Assembly (NCBI GenBank): GCA_017503805.1
Contig: JAFVSJ010000017.1
Span: 1-64,000 of the forward strand
Direction of reading: 5' to 3'
DNA length: 64,000 nucleotides
Origin: Tidjanibacter sp.
GTDB taxonomy: Bacteria; Bacteroidota; Bacteroidia; Bacteroidales; Rikenellaceae
The position numbers and the translations under genes are program-made. This document shows positions 1 through 8,779 of the stretch, piece by piece (within the stretch, counting starts at the first letter, position 1; every line of letters starts with the position of its first letter). The notes under the pieces are model-generated. The model worked only from the letters and a program-made list of their open reading frames with translations, did no database searches and had not been told where the DNA came from.

Positions 1-85
1 ACAAGGTAGAACGCACCCCTTGTGCATAAGTTGTGGCAAATCCTATAAATAGCGCAACAACGAGAAGTATATAGTTCTTTTTCAT
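1..85 (-). CDS. secreted protein, N-terminal fragment (runs off the window)
   Basis: Only the first 28 codons are inside the window, starting at the ATG at 83-85 and running off the left edge. They read MKKNYILLVVALFIGFATTYAQ, a clear Sec signal peptide with a positively charged start, a hydrophobic core and an A-Q cleavage region of the kind common in Bacteroidota. It follows the histidine kinase on the same strand with a 17-base gap, so it may belong to the same transcript. The mature part is outside the window, so its function cannot be judged. The open frame and signal peptide make a real gene likely. Confidence 0.7.
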   Translation of the reverse strand, partial: MKKNYILLVVALFIGFATTYAQGVRSTL

Positions 86-102
86 TAGTTTAGTTCTTAA
101 CA

Positions 103-1410
103 TTATTCCACCACAATTGCAAATGTCACCTTGCCTTCCTCGTTGTGTTTTAGGCGGAGGGAGCCACCGTGGAGGCGGATGATTTGGCGAGAGACGGCAA
201 GGCCAATGCCTGAGCCGTCGGTTTTGGTCGTGAAGAATGGTGTGAAGATATTTTCGGCAACCTCGGCAGGGATTGCCGAGCCGTTGTTCGTAATCTCGAT
301 TTGAATGCGCTCCTCGGCATCTATCGTTGAGCGGATGGTTATCTTGCGCTCGCAATCCTGCATAAAAAGCGCCTCGGTGGCGTTTTTCAGGAGGTTGACC
401 ATCACCTGCGACATCAGTGCACGGTCGGCATAGAGCATCGTATCCTCGGGCTCGATGCTCACTTCAACCTCGATACCCTCTTGCGGTATGAGCGACAGCG
501 ACTCCGCCACCAACTCCGAGAGGTAGAATGGTGCTTTCTGCGGTGCAGGGATGCGCGTTACGGCACGGAAGGAATCGACAAAGCGGAGCAGACGATCCGA
601 GGTCGCGTGTATCGTCTCCAAGCCCTGACGCATAGTCTCTGCATCGCCCGACGACGAGAGCAGTGTATGGCTAATAGATGTTACGGGCGCGAGCGAGTTC
701 ATAATTTCGTGCGTAAGGATGCGCGTCAGCTTCTCCCACGACTCGACCTCCTTGCGGTCCAGCTCCTCGTGGATATTGCCGATAGAGATAACCCTCAACT
801 GCTTGCCATCGAACTCCATCGCCGAGCAGCTGAGCACCAAGTTTTGGTCGCCAATCTCGGTAGTGAAGCGGGCTGTAAGCTGTGCGCCCGGCTCGATGCG
901 GTGCATAGCCTCGCAAAGCTCCTCGCTCAGTATCCGTAGCTGGTCGATATGGTTTAGTCGCTCCATACCCACGATGCGGAGTGCCTTCGTGTTGGTCTGC
1001 GCCACCGTGCCGTTCTCCATCACGGTAATGATACCAATGTTTGCGCACTCCATAATCAACTCAAAGTATTTTTCCCTTTCGCGTATCTGCATCTTGGCGT
1101 TATCCATCACCTCCTTGATGCGGTTGAGTGATTGATTGACCAAGGCGTGGCGTGTGATATTGGGATTCTCGGCAAAGCGGAATGAGTAGTCATCGTTCTG
1201 CACGGCGTTGAATACAAACATCAGTCGCTCGACCAACTCGTTGTAGATACGGAAGAGTCGGAAGAGGCAGAAGATAATAATCGGAATGGTCGCAATCAGG
1301 TGTGCGTGGCGGTTGGTAGCCCACACATAGCCCGACAAGGCCGCCATCAGGATAATGACCGCAGCGTATGCACCTATTCTGCCGTAAGGTATGTTCTGCT
1401 GTCGTTTCAC
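103..1410 (-). CDS. NtrB/NtrY-like sensor histidine kinase
   Basis: A 435-residue membrane-bound histidine kinase. Two hydrophobic segments near residues 12-31 and 38-53 anchor it with almost no periplasmic loop. A PAS-like region follows at about 113-215. The H-box LTHEIMNSLAP places the phosphorylated His at 234; the N-box (VNLLKNATEAL) lies near 338-348 and the glycine boxes (TKTDGSGIGLAV) near 396-406. This H-box is typical of kinases that pair with NtrC-type regulators. Its ATG overlaps the stop of the upstream response regulator by four bases (ATGA), so the two are translationally coupled. It probably phosphorylates that regulator. With so little periplasmic sequence, the signal may be sensed in the membrane or by the PAS domain; the ligand is unknown. 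Confidence 0.92.
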   Translation of the reverse strand: MKRQQNIPYGRIGAYAAVIILMAALSGYVWATNRHAHLIATIPIIIFCLFRLFRIYNELVERLMFVFNAVQNDDYSFRFAENPNITRHALVNQSLNRIKEVMDNAKMQIREREKYFELIMECANIGIITVMENGTVAQTNTKALRIVGMERLNHIDQLRILSEELCEAMHRIEPGAQLTARFTTEIGDQNLVLSCSAMEFDGKQLRVISIGNIHEELDRKEVESWEKLTRILTHEIMNSLAPVTSISHTLLSSSGDAETMRQGLETIHATSDRLLRFVDSFRAVTRIPAPQKAPFYLSELVAESLSLIPQEGIEVEVSIEPEDTMLYADRALMSQVMVNLLKNATEALFMQDCERKITIRSTIDAEERIQIEITNNGSAIPAEVAENIFTPFFTTKTDGSGIGLAVSRQIIRLHGGSLRLKHNEEGKVTFAIVVE

Positions 1411-2747
1411 AAGCCGTAGCGTTTAATCTTGTTGTAGAGTGTCTGGCGTGTAATGCCGAGCTGCTGTGCCACCTGCGAGAGGTTGCCGCCACATTGCGCT
1501 ATGGCGTTGGCGATGGTCTGTCGCTCCATCTCTTCGAGCGTCTGGCTCTCGTTCAGAGGGCGTTGCGAGGTGTGGAGTTCGAGGTGGTCGGGCGAGATAA
1601 CGTCGCCATCGCACATAATTACAGCCTTCTCAATCGTATTCTGCAACTCGCGGATATTACCCTCCCACGAGTGGGCTTTCAGTTTCTCTGCGGCATCGCC
1701 CGAGAGCATCAAACCTGCCTTGCCATACTTCTGCCCATAGCGCTCGATAAATCGCTCGGCAAGGGGTACAATATCCTCCTTACGATTACGCAGGGGTGGA
1801 ATATGGATATGTATGGTGTTGATGCGGAAGAGTAAATCCTGTCGGAACTCGCCCTTTGCAACCGCCTCGTGTAGGTCGCGGTTGGTGGCCGAGATAAGGC
1901 GAATATCTACAGGCGTAGCCTCGTTTGCTCCGAGGCGCGTTACAGCTCGATTTTGCAACACGGCGAGCATCTTGGCTTGAAGGTGCAGAGGCAGGTTGCC
2001 AATCTCGTCCATAAAGAGCGTTGAGCCGTTGGCGGTCTCAAACTTGCCCTCTCGGTCGGTACGGGCATCGGTAAACGCACCCTTGGTATGGCCAAACAGC
2101 TCGCTCTCGAAGAGCGTATCGGGAATAGCACCCATATCGAGCGACACCATCGTCTTGCGACAGCGAGCCGACTGGCGGTGAATCTCACGCGCAAGCACCT
2201 CCTTGCCCGTACCATTCTCACCCGTAAGGAGAATGTTGGCATCAGTAATCGCCACACGCTCGACCATTTGCCTTACACGCTTCATCTCCGCGCTCTCGCC
2301 CCAATACATCTCGGTCTGAGGCTCGGCGGCCTGCGTCTTGGTCGGCTTCTTTGCCTTGCCCTTGGCTGCCTTATAGGCATTTTGGAGCGTAGCAATCAGC
2401 TTGGCATTATCCCACGGCTTTACAACAAAGTCGAAAGCACCCTCCTTCATCGCACGCACCGCCAACTCGATATCGGCATACGCAGTGAATAGCACAACCT
2501 TTGTTTCGGGGAATTTCGCCAGCACCTCTTTGAGCCAATAGAGTCCCTCGTTACCCGTATTGATGCCGGCGTGGAAGTTCATATCGAGGAGCACCACATC
2601 GGGAGCAGCCTTCTGCAAGGTGGAAATCAAGGTGTTAGGAGATGGCAGGGTCAGCACCTCCTCAAAAAATGATTCGGTGAGCAACTTCACCGCCGAGAGT
2701 ATCGAACGGTTATCATCAACAATTAACAATTTACCTGCCTTTGCCAT
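1407..2747 (-). CDS. NtrC-family sigma-54-dependent response regulator
   Basis: A 446-residue enhancer-binding protein. The receiver domain spans residues 1-120 with phospho-acceptor Asp55 (VVLLDMNF). The AAA+ domain spans about 148-375 with Walker A GENGTGKE (176-183) and Walker B LFMDE (244-248). The sigma-54 contact loop reads GAFTDA (223-228) instead of the classical GAFTGA. A Fis-type helix-turn-helix ends the protein (LSQVAQQLGITRQTLYNKI). I chose the ATG at 2745-2747; the frame extends eight codons to a TTG at 2771, but the receiver begins properly at MAKAGKLLIVDD. It is cotranscribed with the kinase and divergent from the tolC/ABC export operon, which it most likely activates with RpoN. 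Confidence 0.93.
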   Translation of the reverse strand: MAKAGKLLIVDDNRSILSAVKLLTESFFEEVLTLPSPNTLISTLQKAAPDVVLLDMNFHAGINTGNEGLYWLKEVLAKFPETKVVLFTAYADIELAVRAMKEGAFDFVVKPWDNAKLIATLQNAYKAAKGKAKKPTKTQAAEPQTEMYWGESAEMKRVRQMVERVAITDANILLTGENGTGKEVLAREIHRQSARCRKTMVSLDMGAIPDTLFESELFGHTKGAFTDARTDREGKFETANGSTLFMDEIGNLPLHLQAKMLAVLQNRAVTRLGANEATPVDIRLISATNRDLHEAVAKGEFRQDLLFRINTIHIHIPPLRNRKEDIVPLAERFIERYGQKYGKAGLMLSGDAAEKLKAHSWEGNIRELQNTIEKAVIMCDGDVISPDHLELHTSQRPLNESQTLEEMERQTIANAIAQCGGNLSQVAQQLGITRQTLYNKIKRYGL

Positions 2748-2791
2748 TTTTCGCCCTTTTTCTTTCCACAAAGTTAATCCAAAATCGCACG

Positions 2792-2832
2792 GTGTCCAAA
2801 CCTTTTACACCGATTGTCTAATTATTAGACAC
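2792..2832. promoter_or_regulatory. paired palindromic sites, probable upstream activator sites for the NtrC-like regulator
   Basis: Two 19-bp dyads share one layout. Site 1 (2792-2810) is GTGTC-N9-TACAC. Site 2 (2814-2832) is TTGTC-N9-GACAC, whose core TGTCTAATTATTAGACA (2815-2831) is a perfect palindrome. Their starts are 22 bp apart, about two helical turns, so dimers would sit on one face of the DNA. They lie roughly 80-120 bp before the expected start of the tolC transcript, the usual place for enhancer sites. Assignment to the adjacent regulator is inferred. Confidence 0.6.
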
Positions 2833-2886
2833 TTTATAAATTGGGTCTAAATCATAAAATCCTGACTATCAACGGTTGGCACACTT

Positions 2887-2902
2887 TGGCACACCTTTGG
2901 TA
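2887..2902 (+). promoter_or_regulatory. sigma-54-like promoter of the export operon
   Basis: TGGCAC at 2887-2892 is a perfect -24 element. Ten bases after its GG stand GT (2900-2901) where the -12 GC is expected, so the -12 half is imperfect. A second TGGCAC occurs at 2877-2882 with a GC only nine bases beyond its GG. Transcription would start near 2912, giving a leader of about 18 bases before the tolC ATG at 2930. The neighbouring sigma-54 activator supports the call. Confidence 0.5.
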
Positions 2903-2929
2903 CAAAACCCTGCAGAAACCGAAAAAAGT

Positions 2930-4252
2930 ATGAAACGATTGATTATGACCCTATTAGTGTCTAATTTTTTGACACCCCTGTGCGTAGCACAGCCTCTCAC
3001 CATAGATGATTGTATGCGCTATGCCGTTGAGAACTCCGTTAGCGTAGGCCAAAAGCAGCTTGCCCACGACGATAGTAAGACCAATTACAGCGAGGCTGTT
3101 GCATCCTTGTTCCCTGCCGTTAATGGCTCGGTGGGTGGTGCTATGAACTTCGGTCGTGGTATCGACCCTGCGACCAACGCCTACACCAGCGTTACCACAT
3201 TTAATAATGCGTATGGCATTAGTGGCTCGATGCCCCTCTTCGATGGTTTGCAGGGCATCAACACCGTGCGAGCAATGAAGGTGGCACGCCAAAAAGGTGC
3301 TGTCGATACCGAGATAGCCCGCGACGAGGTGGCTATGCAGACCCTCTCGGCATATATGGATGTGGTTTACTACACCGAGGCAGTCAAGATTGCACGCGAG
3401 CAGTTGGAGGCATCGCGCCGCACCTTGGAGCTTGTACGCCGACAGGAGGAGCTCGGCACCAAGAGCGCTGCCGATGTGGCGGAGATAGAGTCGCAGGAGG
3501 CAAACTACGATTACCTGCTCACCACCGAGGAGAACAACCTCGCTCTTGCCTACATCAAACTGCGCGAGGTGATGAACTACCCACAGGGCGAGAAGTTGGA
3601 GATTGTTACCGACATTGACTTGGAGGCGTTGCCAAGTGCCACATCGGAGCAGGCATTACTCGATTACGCTTTGGCAAACAACCCCAAGATTATCGCCAGC
3701 CGCCACGCCACCGAGCAGAGCCGCCTGAACCTTGCCCGTGCCAAGGGTGCTTACTCTCCCTCACTCTACCTCTATGGCGGTTACAACACCTCGTACTATA
3801 TCGACTTCGATAATAAGGCGGCTTACGACCCCTTTGGCACGCAGTTCCGCAACAACCGAGGTGGATATATCCAAGTGTCGCTCTCTATCCCCATTTTTAA
3901 TGGCCTCAGCGCACGCTCCTCGAAGCGCAGAGCAGCCAATGCCTACCGCTCGGCACAGTTGGAGCAGGTGGCCATAGAGCGAGCTGTGGAGAGCGAGGTG
4001 TCGCAGACTTGGCAGCAGATGCAGGGTTTCGGCAAGCAGTATGTGCAGGGGCAGAAGAAGGTTTCGGCAGCACAACTCGCCTATGACGGTGCAGAGCGCA
4101 AGTTTGAGAATGGACTAATCTCCGCTCTCGACCTTCAAACCGCCGCCAACACCCTGTTGCAAGCCAAGTCGGACAAGCTCCGTGCCCGCCTGCAATATAT
4201 CGTCAAGAGCAGAATGGTCGATTACTACAACGGAATGCCCTTAATCAGATAA
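2930..4252 (+). CDS. TolC-family outer membrane efflux protein
   Basis: A 440-residue outer-membrane channel subunit with signal peptide (MKRLIMTLLVSNFLTPLCVAQ). It shows the two-fold repeat of the OEP family: long coiled-coil helices near 130-200 and 340-420, and repeated segments such as SLSIPIFNGLSARSSKRRA that match the hairpin and strand boundaries. The ATG at 2930 is preferred to an in-frame TTG at 2876, because that TTG lies inside the promoter region and upstream of the signal peptide. It opens a six-gene export operon, 19 bases ahead of the adaptor gene. In this family three subunits form a tunnel across the outer membrane and periplasm. Confidence 0.92.
   Translation: MKRLIMTLLVSNFLTPLCVAQPLTIDDCMRYAVENSVSVGQKQLAHDDSKTNYSEAVASLFPAVNGSVGGAMNFGRGIDPATNAYTSVTTFNNAYGISGSMPLFDGLQGINTVRAMKVARQKGAVDTEIARDEVAMQTLSAYMDVVYYTEAVKIAREQLEASRRTLELVRRQEELGTKSAADVAEIESQEANYDYLLTTEENNLALAYIKLREVMNYPQGEKLEIVTDIDLEALPSATSEQALLDYALANNPKIIASRHATEQSRLNLARAKGAYSPSLYLYGGYNTSYYIDFDNKAAYDPFGTQFRNNRGGYIQVSLSIPIFNGLSARSSKRRAANAYRSAQLEQVAIERAVESEVSQTWQQMQGFGKQYVQGQKKVSAAQLAYDGAERKFENGLISALDLQTAANTLLQAKSDKLRARLQYIVKSRMVDYYNGMPLIR
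2957..2975. promoter_or_regulatory. third GTGTC-N9-GACAC palindrome, inside the tolC signal-peptide region
   Basis: GTGTC at 2957-2961 and GACAC at 2971-2975 form the same 19-bp dyad layout as the two sites upstream. It lies about 45 bp downstream of the predicted transcription start. It could be an additional or repressive site for the regulator, or a chance match within the coding sequence. Confidence 0.4.
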
Positions 4253-4271
4253 CAAATAAAACTCAAACAAT

Positions 4272-5534
4272 ATGGATATCAAATTAGAGAAGAAAACGGG
4301 CTTAAAAGCAGTTTTTCAGAAGAAAAATCTGCCCTATGCAGCGGTGGTGGTGCTGATTGTGTTTATCGGATGGTTAGTGTTGCGCGATAACTCCTCGACC
4401 TTGCGTGTTGATGCAGGACTTGTAAACATCGCCACCGTTGAGCAGGGCGAGTTTAACGACTATGTACGCCTGACGGGTAGCGTGCAGCCGATGACTACCG
4501 TGCAGCTCTCGCCTCTCGAATCGGGCGTGGTGGAGCGTATCGTTGCCGAGGAGGGCACGCAAGTTAAGCGTGGCGATGTAATCCTCGAAATGTCGAACAA
4601 CTCCCTCTCGATGCAGATTTTGCAGTCGGAGGCCGACCTTGCCGAGAAGCAGAACATCTTGCGCAACACGATGATTTCTATGGAGCAGGAGCGTCTTGCC
4701 CTCCGTCAGGAGAAACTGCAACTCGACTTGGAGGTTAACCGCCTACACCGCACCTATCAACAGAACGAAAACCTCTACAACGACAACCTCTTGGCGCGTG
4801 AGGAGTATATCCGCTCAAAGGAGGACTATGAACTTGCTGTTGGCAGGCGTAATTTGGTCTTGGAGCGACAGAAGCAGGATTCGCTCTACCGCACATCGCA
4901 GGTGTCGCAGATGGAGGAGAGCCTCCGCTCGATGCAGCTCAATATGCAGCTTATACGCCAGCGAGTCGATAACCTCAAAGTGAAGGCTCCGATTGATGGC
5001 GAGGTGGGTATGTTGGAGGCCGTGCTCGGTCAGTCGTTGCAGCAGGGCGCAAACATCGGTCAGGTGAACGACCTAACGACCTACAAAGTGCAGGCGCAGG
5101 TCGATGAGCACTATATCGACCGCGTGACAACGGGTCTTATGGCATCGTTTGAGCGTCAGGGAGCCGAGTACGAGATGCAGCTGCGCAAGGTATATCCTGA
5201 GGTGCGAAATGGTCAGTTCAAGGCGGACTTCCGTTTCAGCGGTGCTGCACCCGAAAATATCCGTAGCGGTCAGACCTACTACCTCAACTTGCAGTTGGGC
5301 GAGGCTGCCGAGGCAATCCTGATACCTCGTGGCTCATTCTATCAGGCAACGGGCGGACGGTGGATATATGTTGTTGATGCCTCGGGCGAGAAGGCCTACC
5401 GCCGTGAGATTCGCATCGGCAGACAGAATCCGCAGTATTATGAGGTTATCGAGGGCCTTCAAGTTGGCGAAAAAGTTATAACTTCGTCGTATGATAACTT
5501 CGGAGAGAATGAAGTTTTGATTTTGAATAAATAA
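4272..5534 (+). CDS. HlyD/MFP-family periplasmic adaptor subunit
   Basis: A 420-residue adaptor. One N-terminal membrane helix (about 19-37, AAVVVLIVFIGWLVL) anchors it in the inner membrane. It is followed by a lipoyl-like half (VQLSPLESGVVERIVAEEGTQVKRGD form), a long coiled-coil hairpin rich in Glu, Arg and Leu at about 110-235, the second lipoyl half (VKAPIDGEVGMLEAVLGQSL) and a beta-barrel plus membrane-proximal domain. This is the architecture of MacA/HlyD adaptors, which join an ABC transporter to TolC. It sits between the TolC gene and the first permease gene (10-base gap), in the order expected for a tripartite pump. Confidence 0.92.
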   Translation: MDIKLEKKTGLKAVFQKKNLPYAAVVVLIVFIGWLVLRDNSSTLRVDAGLVNIATVEQGEFNDYVRLTGSVQPMTTVQLSPLESGVVERIVAEEGTQVKRGDVILEMSNNSLSMQILQSEADLAEKQNILRNTMISMEQERLALRQEKLQLDLEVNRLHRTYQQNENLYNDNLLAREEYIRSKEDYELAVGRRNLVLERQKQDSLYRTSQVSQMEESLRSMQLNMQLIRQRVDNLKVKAPIDGEVGMLEAVLGQSLQQGANIGQVNDLTTYKVQAQVDEHYIDRVTTGLMASFERQGAEYEMQLRKVYPEVRNGQFKADFRFSGAAPENIRSGQTYYLNLQLGEAAEAILIPRGSFYQATGGRWIYVVDASGEKAYRREIRIGRQNPQYYEVIEGLQVGEKVITSSYDNFGENEVLILNK

Positions 5535-5544
5535 AATTTGACTT

Positions 5545-7974
5545 ATGTATATTCGTAATTTTCTAACCCTACTTCGCCGTTACACCACATCGTCAGTGCT
5601 GAACATCGCAGGTATGGCAGTGGCCTTTGCTGCGGTATATCTTATCGCCGTGCAGGTAAAGTTTGACCTATCATACAACCGCGTTATCAAAAACTCGGAG
5701 CGCATCTATCGCCTTGAATATCCGTCGTGGTCTGGTGACGGCACTTGGGCCTGCAATTGGAATCGTCAGTTGCCCGACGAAATAAGTGCCACTTGTCCCG
5801 AAATTGTGACAGCAGGCTCTATTGATATGGTCTTCAACTCACAATATCAAGATGAGTACTCAATTAGGCGCAATTCGACTATTGAGAACTTCACAATTAA
5901 GGTTGGCGGAGCTGAACTTGGAGCATTGGCCGTATTCCCCTTTGAGTTTGTCGAGGGCGGCATTGACGATGAGTTCAAGGCCTACTACGGTATGATTATC
6001 TCGGAGACCGTAGCCAAGCGTTACAACTTAAAGGTGGGCGACCGCATCAACTATGGTCGTGGTGCTGTAAATCAAGCGCAACGCACCATTTCCGGCATCT
6101 ATCGCGATTTCCCAAAACCATCCACTATGGCAATGAGTCAAGGTTATATCCTTATGCCAGAGCCTACTCCCACGGATGCATCCAACTGGAACACGCCATA
6201 CTATATTTTGCTGCACGAGGGAGCATCGCCCACGAAGGTGGCAGAGAAGATGAAAGAAACCATTGTGGATTATTGTCGCAAACGTGGTCTTTCAGATGAG
6301 GATATTGCAAAGGAGATTGATTTGGTAGCGCCACGATTGACCCCTATTGCCGATCTCTACTTTGCCGATGATACAGAGGCAGAGTACTATCACGGTAGCA
6401 GAACAACCACCTATACACTTATAGCTATTGCAGTGCTGATTCTCGTTATCTCGTTTATCAACTTTGTAAACTTCTTCTTTGCGTTGATACCGAGCCGAAT
6501 CCGTGCCGTCAATAACTACAAAATCTTTGGTGCTCCAACTGCAAAATTGCGCCTGAATTTCCTCTTTGAAACGGTAGGCTTGATTCTCGTATCGTTGTTT
6601 GGTGCAGCCGTTATTGTGGTGCTCTTTGCCGATACGCCACTCAAAGAGTATATCTCAACCTCGGTGGCGATCAACGAGAATTGGTCGTTGGCAGGTGCTA
6701 TCGCGCTGGGCGTGATTCTCTTTGGTGTGGTAGTATCTCTCTATCCAGCGTGGTATATTACCAAGTTCTCACCGGCATTTGTTATCAAGGGAGATTTCTC
6801 GGCCTCGAAGTCCGGTCGCATATTGCGTTATACTCTTGTAGGCATTCAATATGTCATCTCTATTACACTCATTATCTGCTCACTCTTTATCTACCGTCAG
6901 CACCAATATATGCTCTCGCGCGATATGGGATTCGACAAAGAGCATTTGTTGGTCGCCACAATACCCTATGAGGCTGTGAATGGCGCTTGGAGCTTTGAAT
7001 CTGATTATACCAAACGCGATGCTCTTATGGATAAGCTATATCAAAATCCTCAAATCAAAGCCATAGCGTGGGGGCGTGGTGAGTTCACCAACTCGCGGAT
7101 GCAGTGGACACGACCCATCGAAAACGGTGAGAGCGAGGTGTTTAATGTATATGCTGTATCGTGGAACTTCCTTGATGTTATGGGTATTCAGATTGTCGAT
7201 GGGCGCAACTTTACTACAACCGACGAGCAGAGCGAAACGGGTGTATTGATATTCAATCAAACGGCAGCCAAAAACTTAAATATCGACACAGAAACATCCA
7301 TATTAGGACATATTGATGGCAGACTAACTCCTGTTGTCGGTATCTGCAAAGATTTCGATTTCCAGTCGGCACAATATAACATCTCTCCCTATGCGTTCCT
7401 CGTTTTCGGCAAATATGCTTGGGATCTACCACGCATTGCCTATATCCGCACGGTGGCGGGGGCTGACATTGCCAAAGTCAAAGAGTTCATAGTTGACACC
7501 GTGATGGAACTCGAACCCAATATCGACCCTGAGAAAATCAATGTGAAGTTCTTCGACAATGAGTTGGAAATGGTGTATCAGCGTGAGGATAAACTCTCTA
7601 CGCTCGTTACCCTGTTCTCGTTCCTTTCGATTGTGATCTCTATTATTGGAGTCTTTGGCTTGGTGTTGTTCGAGACGCAGTATCGCCGCCGCGAGATAGG
7701 TATTCGCCGAGTGCACGGTGCATCGGTTGGCGAGATACTCAGCCTCTTCAACCGCAAGTACCTCTACATCGTGGCTATCTGCTCGGCTGTTGCTATCCCC
7801 GTAAGCTACTACATCATCGACAGCTGGATGCAGCAGTATGTCTATCGCACACCGATGTCGTGGTGGGTATATGCCTTGGCGGTGGGAGTTATCCTGTTGA
7901 TTACCATCGTTACCGTTTCGCTCCGTTCGTGGTCGGCAGCGAATGAGAACCCGACAAATTCAATAATGCACTAA
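5545..7974 (+). CDS. MacB/FtsX-type ABC transporter permease (first of three)
   Basis: An 809-residue permease with two FtsX-type halves. A helix near residues 15-40 (SVLNIAGMAVAFAAVYLIA) precedes a large periplasmic MacB-like domain to about residue 285. Three helices follow (AIAVLILVISFINFVNFFFAL and onward), then a fifth helix near 430-450, a second periplasmic domain, and three C-terminal helices. There is no ATP-binding domain; the separate ATPase gene follows after 37 bases. Stretches such as FINFVNFFFAL(I/V)P and the N-terminal helix closely resemble the third permease at 11127, suggesting an old tandem duplication. MacB-type permeases move substrate from the periplasm outwards by mechanotransmission; the substrate here is unknown. 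Confidence 0.9.
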   Translation: MYIRNFLTLLRRYTTSSVLNIAGMAVAFAAVYLIAVQVKFDLSYNRVIKNSERIYRLEYPSWSGDGTWACNWNRQLPDEISATCPEIVTAGSIDMVFNSQYQDEYSIRRNSTIENFTIKVGGAELGALAVFPFEFVEGGIDDEFKAYYGMIISETVAKRYNLKVGDRINYGRGAVNQAQRTISGIYRDFPKPSTMAMSQGYILMPEPTPTDASNWNTPYYILLHEGASPTKVAEKMKETIVDYCRKRGLSDEDIAKEIDLVAPRLTPIADLYFADDTEAEYYHGSRTTTYTLIAIAVLILVISFINFVNFFFALIPSRIRAVNNYKIFGAPTAKLRLNFLFETVGLILVSLFGAAVIVVLFADTPLKEYISTSVAINENWSLAGAIALGVILFGVVVSLYPAWYITKFSPAFVIKGDFSASKSGRILRYTLVGIQYVISITLIICSLFIYRQHQYMLSRDMGFDKEHLLVATIPYEAVNGAWSFESDYTKRDALMDKLYQNPQIKAIAWGRGEFTNSRMQWTRPIENGESEVFNVYAVSWNFLDVMGIQIVDGRNFTTTDEQSETGVLIFNQTAAKNLNIDTETSILGHIDGRLTPVVGICKDFDFQSAQYNISPYAFLVFGKYAWDLPRIAYIRTVAGADIAKVKEFIVDTVMELEPNIDPEKINVKFFDNELEMVYQREDKLSTLVTLFSFLSIVISIIGVFGLVLFETQYRRREIGIRRVHGASVGEILSLFNRKYLYIVAICSAVAIPVSYYIIDSWMQQYVYRTPMSWWVYALAVGVILLITIVTVSLRSWSAANENPTNSIMH

Positions 7975-8011
7975 AATTCAAAAAACAAATAACAATTAAA
8001 ACATTAAAGCT

Positions 8012-8692
8012 ATGTTAAAAGTAGAAAATTTACAGAAGAGTTTTTTCACCGAGGAGATCGAGACTGTTGCTCTGAACGGTGTGTCGTTTGAGGTTAAGGA
8101 GGGCGAGTTTGTTGCCATTATGGGACCTTCGGGTTGCGGTAAATCTACGCTCCTCAACATCTTAGGCTTGCTTGACAACCCTACGGGTGGCTCATACCGT
8201 TTGCTCGACCAAGAGGTGGGCGGTCTGAAAGAGAAGGAGCGCACAGCATTCCGTAAGGGCAATATCGGCTTCGTATTCCAGTCGTTCAACCTTATCGACG
8301 AGTTGTCGGTGGCCGAGAATGTCGAACTGCCGCTTATCTATATGGGCGTGAAGCCCTCGGAGCGTAAGGAGCGCGTAAAGAAGATGCTCGACCGTATGAA
8401 CATCTCGCACCGTGCCGGACACTTCCCACAGCAGCTCTCGGGTGGTCAGCAGCAGCGTGTGGCCATCGCCCGTGCCCTTGTGTCGAACCCGAAACTTATC
8501 CTTGCCGATGAGCCTACGGGTAATCTCGACTCAAAGAACGGTCAGGAGGTGATGACCCTGCTCAAAGAGTTACATCAGGAGGGCACAACGATTATTATGG
8601 TTACCCACTCGCAGCACGATGCCTCGTATGCAAGCAGAACGATTTGCCTGTTCGACGGTAAGATTGTAACCGATGTAAAGAGCAGACTATAA
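8012..8692 (+). CDS. LolD/MacB-type ABC transporter ATP-binding protein
   Basis: A 226-residue stand-alone nucleotide-binding subunit. Walker A is GPSGCGKST (38-46), the Q-loop lies near residue 90 ([10 protein letters not shown]), the signature is [15 protein letters not shown], Walker B is [13 protein letters not shown], and the switch His is in MVTHSQHD. Sequence and length match the LolD/MacB/FtsE class that works with FtsX-fold permeases. It is the only ATPase in an operon with three permeases, so it presumably energises more than one of them or a mixed complex. Confidence 0.95.
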   Translation: MLKVENLQKSFFTEEIETVALNGVSFEVKEGEFVAIMGPSGCGKSTLLNILGLLDNPTGGSYRLLDQEVGGLKEKERTAFRKGNIGFVFQSFNLIDELSVAENVELPLIYMGVKPSERKERVKKMLDRMNISHRAGHFPQQLSGGQQQRVAIARALVSNPKLILADEPTGNLDSKNGQEVMTLLKELHQEGTTIIMVTHSQHDASYASRTICLFDGKIVTDVKSRL

Positions 8693-8725
8693 AACGCCTA
8701 GTACCATAAGCAGAGAAGCGTTTCA

Positions 8726-8756
8726 GGCTTGGGCGAGGGTGATACCTCCCCAAGCC
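8726..8756 (+). other. intra-operon stem-loop between the ATPase and the second permease
   Basis: GGCTTGGG (8726-8733) pairs perfectly with CCCAAGCC (8749-8756), and the inner GAGG (8735-8738) pairs with CCTC (8745-8748), leaving one bulged C and a six-base loop. No T-run follows, so it is not a simple terminator. It lies in an 87-base gap, the longest in the operon, 23 bases before the next ATG. It may stabilise or process the mRNA and set different levels of ATPase and permeases. Confidence 0.5.
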
Positions 8757-8779
8757 ACTAAGACAAAAAACTGACAGAT

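Noticed and set aside
2876..2929. Upstream TTG start for the TolC protein
   Set aside because: The extra 18 codons lie across the promoter-like TGGCAC elements and precede a complete signal peptide starting at the ATG at 2930.
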